Shown in pieces: positions 56,312 through 64,000 of a DNA stretch of 64,000 bases (positions are counted from its first letter, which is position 1; every line of letters begins with the position of its first letter). The notes below the pieces were generated by a model that saw only the letters and a list, made by a program, of their open reading frames with translations, was not told the DNA's origin and ran no database searches. The stretch is taken from assembly GCF_963678635.1 (NCBI RefSeq), contig NC_087062.1, positions 49,616,178 to 49,680,177 on the forward strand, in the 5' to 3' direction. The position numbers and the translations under genes were made by a program. Source of the stretch: Symsagittifera roscoffensis (Eukaryota; Xenacoelomorpha; Acoela; Convolutidae).

Positions 56312-57505
56312 TGTGTCAAGTTGGTGGACGATGCCCATGCTCCGGAAATAATGAGTGTGCAAATGAACGTGGTAAAGACGTATTTGAAAGCCAGGTACAG
56401 GCTGTCGGATCTCCTAAGGGCTCAACGAAATGATTGAATGACGAGCAGTCTGAAGAGATGGATCAAGAATGGAGCACCTGACAAAGGAGACTTGGAAGAA
56501 GACAGCTACAAGATCTTGAAGCAATTCTACCTGAAGAGAAAAGACTTGTTGTACCTGAACAAGGAGGCAATCGTAGCCTGTAAACGTAAAGAGGAGGGCA
56601 AGGTCCTTTATAAATACAATTCGGTAGTGTTACCACAGTTGTACCAGACCGAATTGCTGTTTCGCTCACATGATCAGATGGGCCATCAAGGCGTGGACAA
56701 AGTGTACAACAGGATACAGAAACGATTCGAATGGCCGGGATTGAAGAAGGCTTGTGAGAAGTGGATTGCCGCATGCCTGTCATGTCAACAGGCGAAGGAT
56801 CCCAGGAAACTAAGGTTCCCCCTACAGTCAATAGAGTCGTCGGGATTCAACGAAGTGGTGCAAATTGATCATCAGAAGATCTGCATGACAGCAACGGGCT
56901 ATAATAAGATGCTGGTAATGATCGACCATTTTACGAAATATGCGGAGGCAGCACCCTGCATGACAGCATCGGCGGAAGAAACATGCGATCATTTGATAAA
57001 TATGTGGATAGCGAGGCATGGCTGCCCCATCACATTCTAATCGGACAAAGGTAAAGCATTCGTGGTTGATCTCACGAAGGAGTTAATGAAAAGGTCGCAG
57101 GTGGCGCAGGCACACTCGACCACTTATCACCCGCAAACGAATGGCCTAGTCGAGAGGCAAAATCGCACACTGGTATCCATGCTGAGAGTCTATTGCTCAC
57201 GCTTCATGGATGACTGGGACAAGCTCTTGCCGCAAGTGATGGGTGCTTATAACAGCACGGAGCATTCCACCACGGGAATAAGTCCGCACATGATGCTAAC
57301 GGGTCACGAAAAAGCGCTTCCGTTGACTTTTTTCTACCCTGAATATGAAGGGAAGAGAACAGCACCTCAAATGTACGTGCGGGATGTTATTAGAAGATAG
57401 CTGGACAGAATAATGACTTATGCAGGAGGAACACGCAACATGCGCAAATTAGACAAAAAAGGAGGTTTGATAAAAGGACAGCCGATGCAAAAGCCTACAC
57501 AGTCA
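56165..57505 (+). repeat. Tandem duplication, first copy (1341 bp)
   Basis: Sequence from GACGGCACTGTGG to CACAGTCAG is repeated immediately at 57506-58846. I found two substitutions in the compared blocks (56729 C against T, 56921 C against A). The shared edge CAG/CAGT suggests a microhomology or slippage junction. Confidence 0.9.
56438..57400 (+). pseudogene. Integrase, first copy, copy P
   Basis: HDQMGHQGVDKVYNR and CLSCQQAKD form the HHCC zinc domain. The core has QIDHQKI (first Asp), SDKGKAF (second Asp) and GLVERQNRT (Glu), so the DDE triad is complete. A TAA immediately before SDKG (57038-57040) splits it, and a TAG follows VIRR at 57398. Upstream TGA (56436-56438 region) separates it from YLKARYRLSDLLRAQR. 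Duplicated at 57779-58741 with the same stops. Confidence 0.8.
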
Positions 57506-58846
57506 GACGGCACTGTGGTAGATAATGTCACCGATGAGCTCGAGCTGATAGCAGTCTCGAAACGCCCAACCAGATTGCTGCCACATGGTACTGTCGTCCG
57601 TACCGATGTGGAACCATCTGTGCAGGAAGCGACGCCTTTGAAAAAGATATAGTGTGTCAAGTTGGTGGACGATGCCCATGCTCCGGAAATAATGAGTGTG
57701 CAAATGAACGTGGTAAAGACGTATTTGAAAGCCAGGTACAGGCTGTCGGATCTCCTAAGGGCTCAACGAAATGATTGAATGACGAGCAGTCTGAAGAGAT
57801 GGATCAAGAATGGAGCACCTGACAAAGGAGACTTGGAAGAAGACAGCTACAAGATCTTGAAGCAATTCTACCTGAAGAGAAAAGACTTGTTGTACCTGAA
57901 CAAGGAGGCAATCGTAGCCTGTAAACGTAAAGAGGAGGGCAAGGTCCTTTATAAATACAATTCGGTAGTGTTACCACAGTTGTACCAGACCGAATTGCTG
58001 TTTCGCTCACATGATCAGATGGGCCATCAAGGCGTGGACAAAGTGTACAATAGGATACAGAAACGATTCGAATGGCCGGGATTGAAGAAGGCTTGTGAGA
58101 AGTGGATTGCCGCATGCCTGTCATGTCAACAGGCGAAGGATCCCAGGAAACTAAGGTTCCCCCTACAGTCAATAGAGTCGTCGGGATTCAACGAAGTGGT
58201 GCAAATTGATCATCAGAAGATCTGCATGACAGCAACGGGCTATAATAAGATGCTGGTAATGATAGACCATTTTACGAAATATGCGGAGGCAGCACCCTGC
58301 ATGACAGCATCGGCGGAAGAAACATGCGATCATTTGATAAATATGTGGATAGCGAGGCATGGCTGCCCCATCACATTCTAATCGGACAAAGGTAAAGCAT
58401 TCGTGGTTGATCTCACGAAGGAGTTAATGAAAAGGTCGCAGGTGGCGCAGGCACACTCGACCACTTATCACCCGCAAACGAATGGCCTAGTCGAGAGGCA
58501 AAATCGCACACTGGTATCCATGCTGAGAGTCTATTGCTCACGCTTCATGGATGACTGGGACAAGCTCTTGCCGCAAGTGATGGGTGCTTATAACAGCACG
58601 GAGCATTCCACCACGGGAATAAGTCCGCACATGATGCTAACGGGTCACGAAAAAGCGCTTCCGTTGACTTTTTTCTACCCTGAATATGAAGGGAAGAGAA
58701 CAGCACCTCAAATGTACGTGCGGGATGTTATTAGAAGATAGCTGGACAGAATAATGACTTATGCAGGAGGAACACGCAACATGCGCAAATTAGACAAAAA
58801 AGGAGGTTTGATAAAAGGACAGCCGATGCAAAAGCCTACTCAGTTG
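57506..58846 (+). repeat. Tandem duplication, second copy (1341 bp)
   Basis: Repeat of 56165-57505 carrying the same stop codons, so these stops predate the duplication. This copy, not the first, runs on into the integrase C-terminal domain. Confidence 0.9.
57779..58741 (+). pseudogene. Integrase, second copy, copy P
   Basis: Same protein as 56438-57400, with HHCC and DDE residues and the same TAA before SDKG and TAG after VIRR. After the TAG another frame continues through 58830 (AYSVGDWVFQEV) into the GPF motif. Confidence 0.8.
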
Positions 58847-59707
58847 GCGACTGGGTGTTCCAGGAAGTGGTTCCACCAAAAGGAACCAAGAAATTATTAA
58901 AGAAGTGGCGTGGTCCATTTCAGATAACAGAGAAGCACCAAGGAGGTCGTTTTATCGATTGAGCACTGGAAGAGCAGCTCATTACGAAAACATCAAACCA
59001 CACAATGCCTCGTCAGAGGACTGGTGCATCCCAGCGGACATGCAAGAGGGAGACTATTTGATAGTGGATCCTGCTTGTGAGGTGAATGAAAGGGGTACTC
59101 GCGACAAAAATGACGGGAATGAGGTTGTGGACGATTGCAACCTACCACTGGACCTGGAGTTGACCGAACGAGTAGAGGTGGACGATGAAACTCTACCTTA
59201 TGCCGAGGAAGACTGGGAATGCCCGGAACAAATTGAAATTAACAAAGAATACAGCCTGACTTTCCTCACACCATGGAAACACGCCAGTGCAAGAAAGGAA
59301 TAAACAAGAAGAAATGCAATCCGTACGGCGAGGAATTCGTCGTGGACAGGATAGTTGTAAGTGATATGATGGATTCGCTGGTAGGACTGGACGAAGTGGT
59401 GGTGCTAGAAGAAATCGACTTTGTGATTGATATGGATCAGGATTGGATCGATGATCGATCAGAACCGGAAGTGGAGTTCGAACCAGAAGCGGAACAGACT
59501 CATGAGCAAGAACTAACGAACCTGCGGGTGCTCGAATGGCTCCATGATCTGCCAACAGATCCAAAAGAGACGATCCTGACGATTCAGGACGTCGATAAAG
59601 ACGGCATCAAATACGTCAGTCATGACAATACCGAGTCCAACTGGGTTGCCCCAGATGTTCCTCTACGTGTTCCACAATCCAACCTCGATCTCCTAGACTT
59701 TGGGTGA
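58830..59707 (+). pseudogene. Integrase C-terminal GPF domain and acidic tail, copy P
   Basis: WRGPFQITEKHQGGR is the GPY/F motif of Ty3/gypsy integrases. One T less in a T-run near 58953, relative to copy M, shifts the frame. Then YRLSTGRAAHYENIKPHN and an acidic tail follow (58905-59303), with another shift to 59273-59707 (WIDDRSEPEVEFEPE, LRVLEWLHDLP). It ends with TGA at 59705. No chromodomain. Confidence 0.75.
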
Positions 59708-59711
59708 TCGA

Positions 59712-59775
59712 CGGGACGTCGATGGATATTTTTGTCCGGGGAGTGGGGGTAGGACTCACCCACACCGAAAATCTG
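59712..59775 (+). promoter_or_regulatory. Conserved GTCCGG/purine element after pol, copy P
   Basis: GACGTCGATGG, a T-run, TGTCCGGGGAGT (59733-59744), GGGGGTAGGA, then ACCCACACCGAA. Copy M has the same at 26728-26790. It lies just after the Pol stop and before the macrodomain-like ORF. T-run plus G-rich purine run fits an internal polypurine tract. Confidence 0.5.
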
Positions 59776-59818
59776 ATAATAAAAAAGTTGAAATCGGCAA
59801 GAGAAACCGGAGAACTAG

Positions 59819-60382
59819 AGACATAGGGCGAGAAGGCTAAAAAACCACCCACCTTTTGGACAAATTTTTGAATCGTATTTTGACCTACCGAGCCATTATT
59901 CAAACAATATCGTCATAACGGACAGCGATTTCATACTCACGGAACGTACATGCGCCATAGCGATAACCGCGGATGTAAGCTTCAAAACAGCACTAGCGGC
60001 TGATTTCAAAAGAGAGTGTAGGAACATCGAGTTTTTATGGAAACAGAGGCCTGGTGTGTGAGGGATGATAGCGCTGCCCCCTGTTTCATCACAGATACCA
60101 GGGAAATATTTGTGTTTCCTGGTTACTAAGGCCACTGATAGGCAACACATAGATCCAGAGAGCTTGGTATTGGCCTTGACTCGACTTAGGGATTTTTTGG
60201 TTGAGAGAGGAGTGACCTCTCTCTCGTTACCAGTATATGACCCTAATAGGGGAAAGCTACATCCGAGAGAGTTGTACGCCCTTGTACATGTGATATTTTC
60301 AGAAACTGACATAGAAGTTTACTTGCTAGGAATTGTATTCGGCGATAAGTGGTTTTTATTAAGTTCACTTGATAGGAATTAA
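59819..60382 (+). pseudogene. Macrodomain-like protein (OARD1/TARG1 type), copy P
   Basis: Open from a TAG at about 59816 with no ATG before the similarity starts. VITDSDFILTE, CAIAITADVSF, ALAADFKRE, then a TGA at 60059-60061 (Arg in copy M), then LPP...GKYLCFLVTKATDRQ, PESLVLALTRLRDFL, SLSLPVYDPNRG.L and VIFSETDIEVYL. The pattern fits the OARD1-type macrodomain, whose members bind ADP-ribose and remove it from proteins. The glycine loop and catalytic Asp are replaced, as in M, so loss is ancestral and not decay. How it is expressed without an ATG is unclear (splicing or readthrough). Confidence 0.65.
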
Positions 60383-60776
60383 GATTAAGTTTAGGTTAGC
60401 TATTAGGGGCTATGTTCGTATGTGATAGTGTAGATGTGTGATGTTTATGTGTTATGTTATTGTAAGGATATGTTCTATGTTTTGTGTCAAAAAGACCTAG
60501 AATACACAAGGTAGTAAAGGTGACAGCGCTCATGTGTGCTACCTTGACAAAGATGCAGGTGGACGATCCACCTTGGTGCTAAATTTTTAAATCAGAATTG
60601 AGAAGAGAATTTCAATGAAGAGTTTTAAAGATTTGAATGATGTTTTATCCAAAAATGACGATTGTAAGTCGCGACTTGTTTTTTAGATCTTGATTGATCA
60701 GAAATTGCTTATTGAGTTCATTGAATCAAACGAGCCGGAAGAAACTTCACGACAACGAGAATCAACACGATAAGAA
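60383..60776 (+). other. Spacer with two hairpins, copy P
   Basis: No coding potential. Hairpin 1: CAAGGTAG (60507-60514) with CTACCTTG (60539-60546). Hairpin 2: AGGTGGA (60557-60563) with TCCACCT (60567-60573), three-base loop. AT-rich afterwards, up to the ATG of the small ORF at 60777. The position is equivalent to 25754-26130 in M. Confidence 0.55.
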
Positions 60777-61058
60777 ATGGGTGACACGAATGAACTAATG
60801 GAATTCCTCTCAGCGAGTCTAGGAGCGACTCTAGACGAGATCTATCAGCGGCTGATCGATTGTGACTTTACACGGGAAGACCCGGGGCTGGCGATGTTTG
60901 TAGTCGCGCTCCTCAATGCGTTAGGACGAGAGGGTCGAGGAAATCGCCCTACAGAAGTGGTGTTGATGTTGGCCTTTGATGAGTCCAGGACCGCCGAGAG
61001 AGGTCCAAACCGACTGATGGCGGCGTGGAGAAATGTCTGGCCACGACCTGGCTCGTGA
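60777..61058 (+). CDS. Small post-integrase ORF N1, copy P
   Basis: 93 codons from ATG 60777 (MGDTNELMEFLSASLGATL) to TGA. It contains LDEIYQRLIDCDF, VVALLNALGREGRGNRPTEV and LMAAWRNVWPRP, all with counterparts in copy M 25753-25439. Mostly helical, no known domain. It is probably the N-terminus of the SGNH protein, since in M the frame runs on towards TIPDP and the hydrolase. Here the reading frame ends at 61058 and resumes in another frame. Confidence 0.65.
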   Translation: MGDTNELMEFLSASLGATLDEIYQRLIDCDFTREDPGLAMFVVALLNALGREGRGNRPTEVVLMLAFDESRTAERGPNRLMAAWRNVWPRPGS

Positions 61059-61118
61059 GCCAGGACTAGGTGAACAGAGGGAACACCGGCTAGGTGAGAT
61101 GCCCTTGCCGATCCAACA

Positions 61119-61629
61119 AGAGTACAGGAGCTGTGTACATCGAGAGGGCCCGAGGCTCCTAAGCAGACACAACAGTCTGCTCCCAGTCAGAGGAACACGA
61201 TACCAGACCCTTCTGACACCTATCTCGCTCCCCAGTTCCAAGAATCATTCAATCTAGTGGCCAGAGCAACAATGGATGAGATTAACAGAACCACTGGGTG
61301 GACATTGGGTAGGATCGTCCCTTCCCAACGTCGTGATCATTCATCCAATAGTTCGGAGCGAGCACCCCGCACGGTAGCGTCCTCGGGGACTGCGCAGGGC
61401 GGAACCTTTCAAAAGTCTCGCGTGGTAGACATTACGAAGAATCTGATGGCACGTCACCAGTTCACGCAAGTGGCCGCGGAGCATCCTCGAGCCTGCCTGA
61501 ATGACATGAGCTGGAACCCCGCTACGAGCGACCAGGTAATTCACCCAGGGAATCGCCACTTGATCATAGGAGACAGTTTGGTGAGGGATCTGATTGAGAT
61601 CTTCGTCTATGGTCAGACTACCCAAGACA
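61119..61629 (+). repeat. 511-bp tandem duplication, first copy
   Basis: The stretch from AGTACAGGAGCTGTGTACATC to GTCTATGGTCAGACTACC is repeated at 61630-62140. About ten substitutions are visible, so it is older than the 1341-bp duplication. It duplicates the linker and the first SGNH block only. Confidence 0.85.
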
Positions 61630-61673
61630 AGAGTACAGGAGCTGTGTACATCGAGAGGGCCCGAGGCTCCTAA
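61257..61673 (+). pseudogene. Truncated SGNH N-terminal copy
   Basis: The first copy of the linker and nucleophile block: TMDEINRTTGWTLGRIVPSQ, NRHLIIGDSLVRDL and FVYGQTT, then cut by the tandem duplication. It has no GTND or DGIH block, so it cannot be an enzyme by itself. Confidence 0.75.
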
Positions 61674-62140
61674 GCAGACACAACAGTCTGCTCCCAGTCA
61701 GAGGAACACGATACCAGACCCTTCTGACACCTATCTCGCTCCCCAGTTCCAAGAATCATTCAATCAAGTGGCCAGAGCAACAATGGATGAGATTAACCGA
61801 ACCACTGGGTGGACATTGGGTAGGATCGTCCCTTCCCAACGTCGTGATCATTCATCCAATAAATCGGAGCGAGCACCCCGCATGGTAGCGTCCTAGGGGA
61901 CTGCGCAGGGCGGAACCTTTCAAATGTCTCGCGTGGTAGACATTAGGAAGAATCTGATGGCACGTCACTAGTTCACGCAAGTGGCCGCGGAGCATCCTCG
62001 AGCCTGCCTGAATGACATGAGCTGGAACCCCGCTACGAGCGACCAGGTAATTCCCCCAGGGAATCGCCACTTGATCATAGGAGACAGTTTGGTGAGGGAT
62101 CTGAATGAGATCTTCGTCTATGGTCAGACTACCGCTCTGT
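61630..62140 (+). repeat. 511-bp tandem duplication, second copy
   Basis: Second copy, continuous with the rest of the SGNH domain. It carries two stops absent from the first copy (TAG at about 61895 and at about 61969). Confidence 0.85.
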
Positions 62141-62847
62141 CCTTTGGAGGACCCTCAGTGGCTCAGGTCATCAAGATGATGGAGTTCCAGAGCGAAGATT
62201 ACCTGGATACGCTGGTAATAATGCTGGGAACCAACGACGTCTCGAGAGCCCCAGTGACTCCGGAGAGCAAGTGGGAGCCTCTATTGGTCTGCCTCCTGAA
62301 CGAACTAAAGGAGGAGTATAGGCCCAGACTTGTGGTGCTGTGCACGATACCACAGAACCCCATTGTGGGCACCGTAGTGGCATGTTTTATGAATGGCAAC
62401 GTGACCCGGTGGAACGAAATGACCCGCAGTCTGGTGAGAAACAACCCTGGCGAGCTGCGACTTCTGGATCTCAAGAACATGTTGCGCATGATTGATCACA
62501 TCGCGCTCACCAGAGATGGGATACATTTCAACGCCCAACAAGGGAGACACAGGATCAATGACGTATTTCAGACGCAGTTGAGGGACGTGGAGCAGGAGTC
62601 GAGGGCGACCAGTTCTCTGGCTTGGACCAGTTCGACCGGAGGAGGTAGAATAAGGGGAAGCGTGCCCGAATCCCTTGTCAACCGCCTAGGGCCCCTGGCA
62701 ACGGAGACGGCTACAGCTGCACCCATCGCTCCGAGCTCAAACGTAAGAGAGATGCTAGTGACTGCTCCTCTTCCCAGAGCACAACCGCTTGAAAGCCGAC
62801 TCGGGAGATCAGTTGATCAGAACAGGAATAACTCCCAGACCGTGTGA
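61981..62847 (+). CDS. SGNH/GDSL hydrolase domain, copy P
   Basis: 288 open codons. Block I IIGDSLVRDL (nucleophile Ser), block II SFGGPSVAQV (Gly), block III VIMLGTNDVSR (Asn), block V TRDGIHFNAQQG (Asp and His): all four SGNH residues present. Between blocks III and V lie a LVVLCTIPQNP strand and a RWNEMTRSLVRNNPGE helix. A Pro/Ser/Arg-rich linker with RLG repeats follows. SGNH domains occur as the esterase of CR1-type ORF1 proteins, where they are thought to act on lipids or membranes; presence after a Ty3/gypsy integrase is unusual. The best preserved ORF of the copy. Retained in mutated form in four to five copies in M. Confidence 0.8.
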   Translation: MAAEHPRACLNDMSWNPATSDQVIPPGNRHLIIGDSLVRDLNEIFVYGQTTALSFGGPSVAQVIKMMEFQSEDYLDTLVIMLGTNDVSRAPVTPESKWEPLLVCLLNELKEEYRPRLVVLCTIPQNPIVGTVVACFMNGNVTRWNEMTRSLVRNNPGELRLLDLKNMLRMIDHIALTRDGIHFNAQQGRHRINDVFQTQLRDVEQESRATSSLAWTSSTGGGRIRGSVPESLVNRLGPLATETATAAPIAPSSNVREMLVTAPLPRAQPLESRLGRSVDQNRNNSQTV

Positions 62848-63260
62848 ACGACCCGCCCGCTACGGCAAACCCTGCTTCAGCAGCAGGACCTTCGACAAGC
62901 GCCGTGCCGGCGGAGGGAGTTGAACAAGGCAGCGTGCTGCTTTGGAACCGTCCAGACCCTAGTCATTGGGGACAGTACAAGACGGACATGTCAACGAAGT
63001 TGAACATGAGTACCGTGACGTGTCGGTAGGACGCAATGAGAATGATCGGCGGAGAAGGTCCCACAGTGTCGCGACTATATCGAATACCGGGTGTGGATTG
63101 GCTGCTAGCAGAGCAGGAGCAGTTCAGCTCCACGACTACGCTCCAGCACGCAGACCTGAATGGATTGCCTCAGGACAATACCTTTGGACCTCTGAATACC
63201 CGGTCTCTTACGGACGTCCGCCAGAGAGCCAGGGAACTGACGCCACCTGCTCGTAAGGGC
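62844..63260 (+). pseudogene. Linker and X1 block, copy P
   Basis: It overlaps the end of the SGNH ORF by four bases in another frame. Pro/Ala/Ser-rich linker, then SVLLWNRPDPSHWGQYKTDM, an in-frame TAG at about 63028-63030 (after TCR), LYRIPGVDWLLAE, TTLQHADLNGLPQDNTFG. It matches copy M 20200-19960 (SSLMWSRPITSPWH, LYLIAGGDWL, TTALRFADLEGLPLNNT). No known domain. Confidence 0.65.
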
Positions 63261-64000
63261 AAGCTTCAGACAGATAGCAAGCCTAACAACAAGCATCACA
63301 AGATGTACATGCGGTTTGCTAAACCACCCGGTCAGACGCCCGGCGAATATTCAAGAGACTACCCCCGAGCGACCACGGTGGATGGTGATGACAGGAGATA
63401 CGGGGAACTGAAGGCCCCAGTCGATGACGGCCTTTTTGCCGCCTATGATCCCTTGGATATGAAAGCGGCCAAGTACCTGATAGTGGCGAGTTCGGATTAT
63501 CTCTACACGCCCCGTTCTCTCTTTTGGCCCGACGTGATTTTCTTGACGGCGCCTAAATTGGACTGGGGACAGTCAATAGGCATGATGATAAGTGTGCGAA
63601 GGGTGGTCAGCATGGAGCCGCAGGTGATAGTGGTTGCAGGCTCGAATGATCATCTGCAAAGCAGGGGTTTGTTGTCCCGTCTGACGGATGGGTCGATCCC
63701 GAGCAATGAGGTCATAGGAGAGGCGATAATGACATTGCTCTCGGCGATGGCTGAGGTAGAAGCAGCAGCAAAACAACGTTTCACCCAAAATGTAGTGAAG
63801 GTGGTCTTTGTGTTGTCACCAGGGTACGCTGCATTGCCAGAACCCCTTCAGTTTGTGTACACGATGGTCACAACGATAGCGGAGGGACGGTTCAACGTAA
63901 TAATTCCTGCCCCGAACAGAATGGTAGACCCCAAAATTATTACCCATCCCGATCTGAGCTTCCTGCCGTTTGGGCTGACATTTCCAATGCCATACAGGGA
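63260..64000 (+). CDS. Second SGNH-like region (X2-X3), copy P, runs off the window
   Basis: Open in the same frame as X1 to the window end. A basic linker is followed by AAKYLIVASSDYLY, FWPDVIFLTAPKLD, QVIVVAGSNDHLQSRGL and VVKVVFVLSPGYAALPEPL. GSND after a hydrophobic strand followed by a strand-LSPG turn looks like block III of an SGNH fold, and ASSD could be a degenerate nucleophile block. In copy M the GSND is replaced (AETT). So this may be a second, derived SGNH domain; this is inference from pattern only. Confidence 0.5.

Larger units (their letters stand above)
45879..64000 (+). mobile_element. Giant LTR retroelement copy P, 5' 18.1 kb
   Basis: LTR, primer site, leader, gag, PR, RT, RNase H, spacer, integrase, macrodomain-like ORF, small ORF, SGNH hydrolase and the start of the second SGNH-like region, all on the plus strand, running out of the window. 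Two tandem duplications (1341 bp in integrase, 511 bp in the SGNH ORF), several stops, and frameshifts at T-runs show decay. Same order of parts as copy M. Confidence 0.85.

Noticed and set aside
58830-59707. Chromodomain at the integrase C-terminus
   Set aside because: Only a GPF motif and an acidic tail are seen; no aromatic-cage pattern.
1-64000. An envelope gene that would make this an endogenous retrovirus
   Set aside because: No ORF after pol shows signal peptide, transmembrane segment or fusion-type region; the post-integrase proteins look soluble.
1-64000. One element with a central inversion instead of three insertions
   Set aside because: M's LTRs form a separate sequence subgroup from those of L and P, and coding parts overlap in content (L and M both have 3' ends, M and P both have 5' ends).

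Overview
The window looks like repeat-dense nuclear DNA of an animal, probably an invertebrate; I cannot name the species. The grounds are long LTR-bounded Ty3/gypsy-type retroelements, a CR1/jockey-type non-LTR retrotransposon ending in a trinucleotide tail, and one exon-like stretch coding for a ribonuclease-inhibitor-type leucine-rich repeat. I found no rRNA, tRNA, CRISPR array, bacterial operon or ordinary host gene.

Almost everything belongs to one family of giant LTR retroelements, seen as three diverged and decayed copies. Copy L (+, 1-4263) shows only its 3' end: the end of a long 3' polyprotein, the 3' UTR, and an LTR at 3421-4263. Copy M (-, 4282-42998) lies tail to tail with L, with 18 bp between the LTRs. 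It runs leftwards from a broken 5' LTR (42471-42998) through a leader, gag, a second leader plus gag, pol, a macrodomain-like ORF, a small ORF, a scrambled array of modules of about 4.15 kb that begin with an SGNH hydrolase domain, and the 3' polyprotein, to the 3' LTR (4282-5215). Copy P (+, 45879 to beyond 64000) lies head to head with M: 5' LTR 45879-46765, candidate primer-binding site, 3.1 kb leader, gag, protease, RT, RNase H, integrase, macrodomain-like ORF, small ORF, SGNH hydrolase, and a second SGNH-like region. A dead CR1-like element (42999 to about 45878) interrupts M's 5' LTR.

Putting the copies together, the ancestral order is LTR - primer site - leader with structured repeats - Gag (two CCHC knuckles) - PR - RT - RH - spacer minisatellite - INT - acidic tail - conserved GTCCGG/purine element - macrodomain-like - small ORF - SGNH hydrolase - second SGNH-like region - very long 3' polyprotein with no recognised domain - purine tract - LTR. 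I estimate about 24 kb. The 3' half, after integrase, is larger than gag-pol and is the most likely novel part: a retroelement carrying an ADP-ribose-binding-type fold and an esterase-type fold.

All copies carry stops, frameshifts and internal duplications. M lacks the protease. P has frameshifts mostly at homopolymers, so some could be sequencing errors. Coordinates of module edges are by eye; identity figures are visual estimates from short compared stretches.
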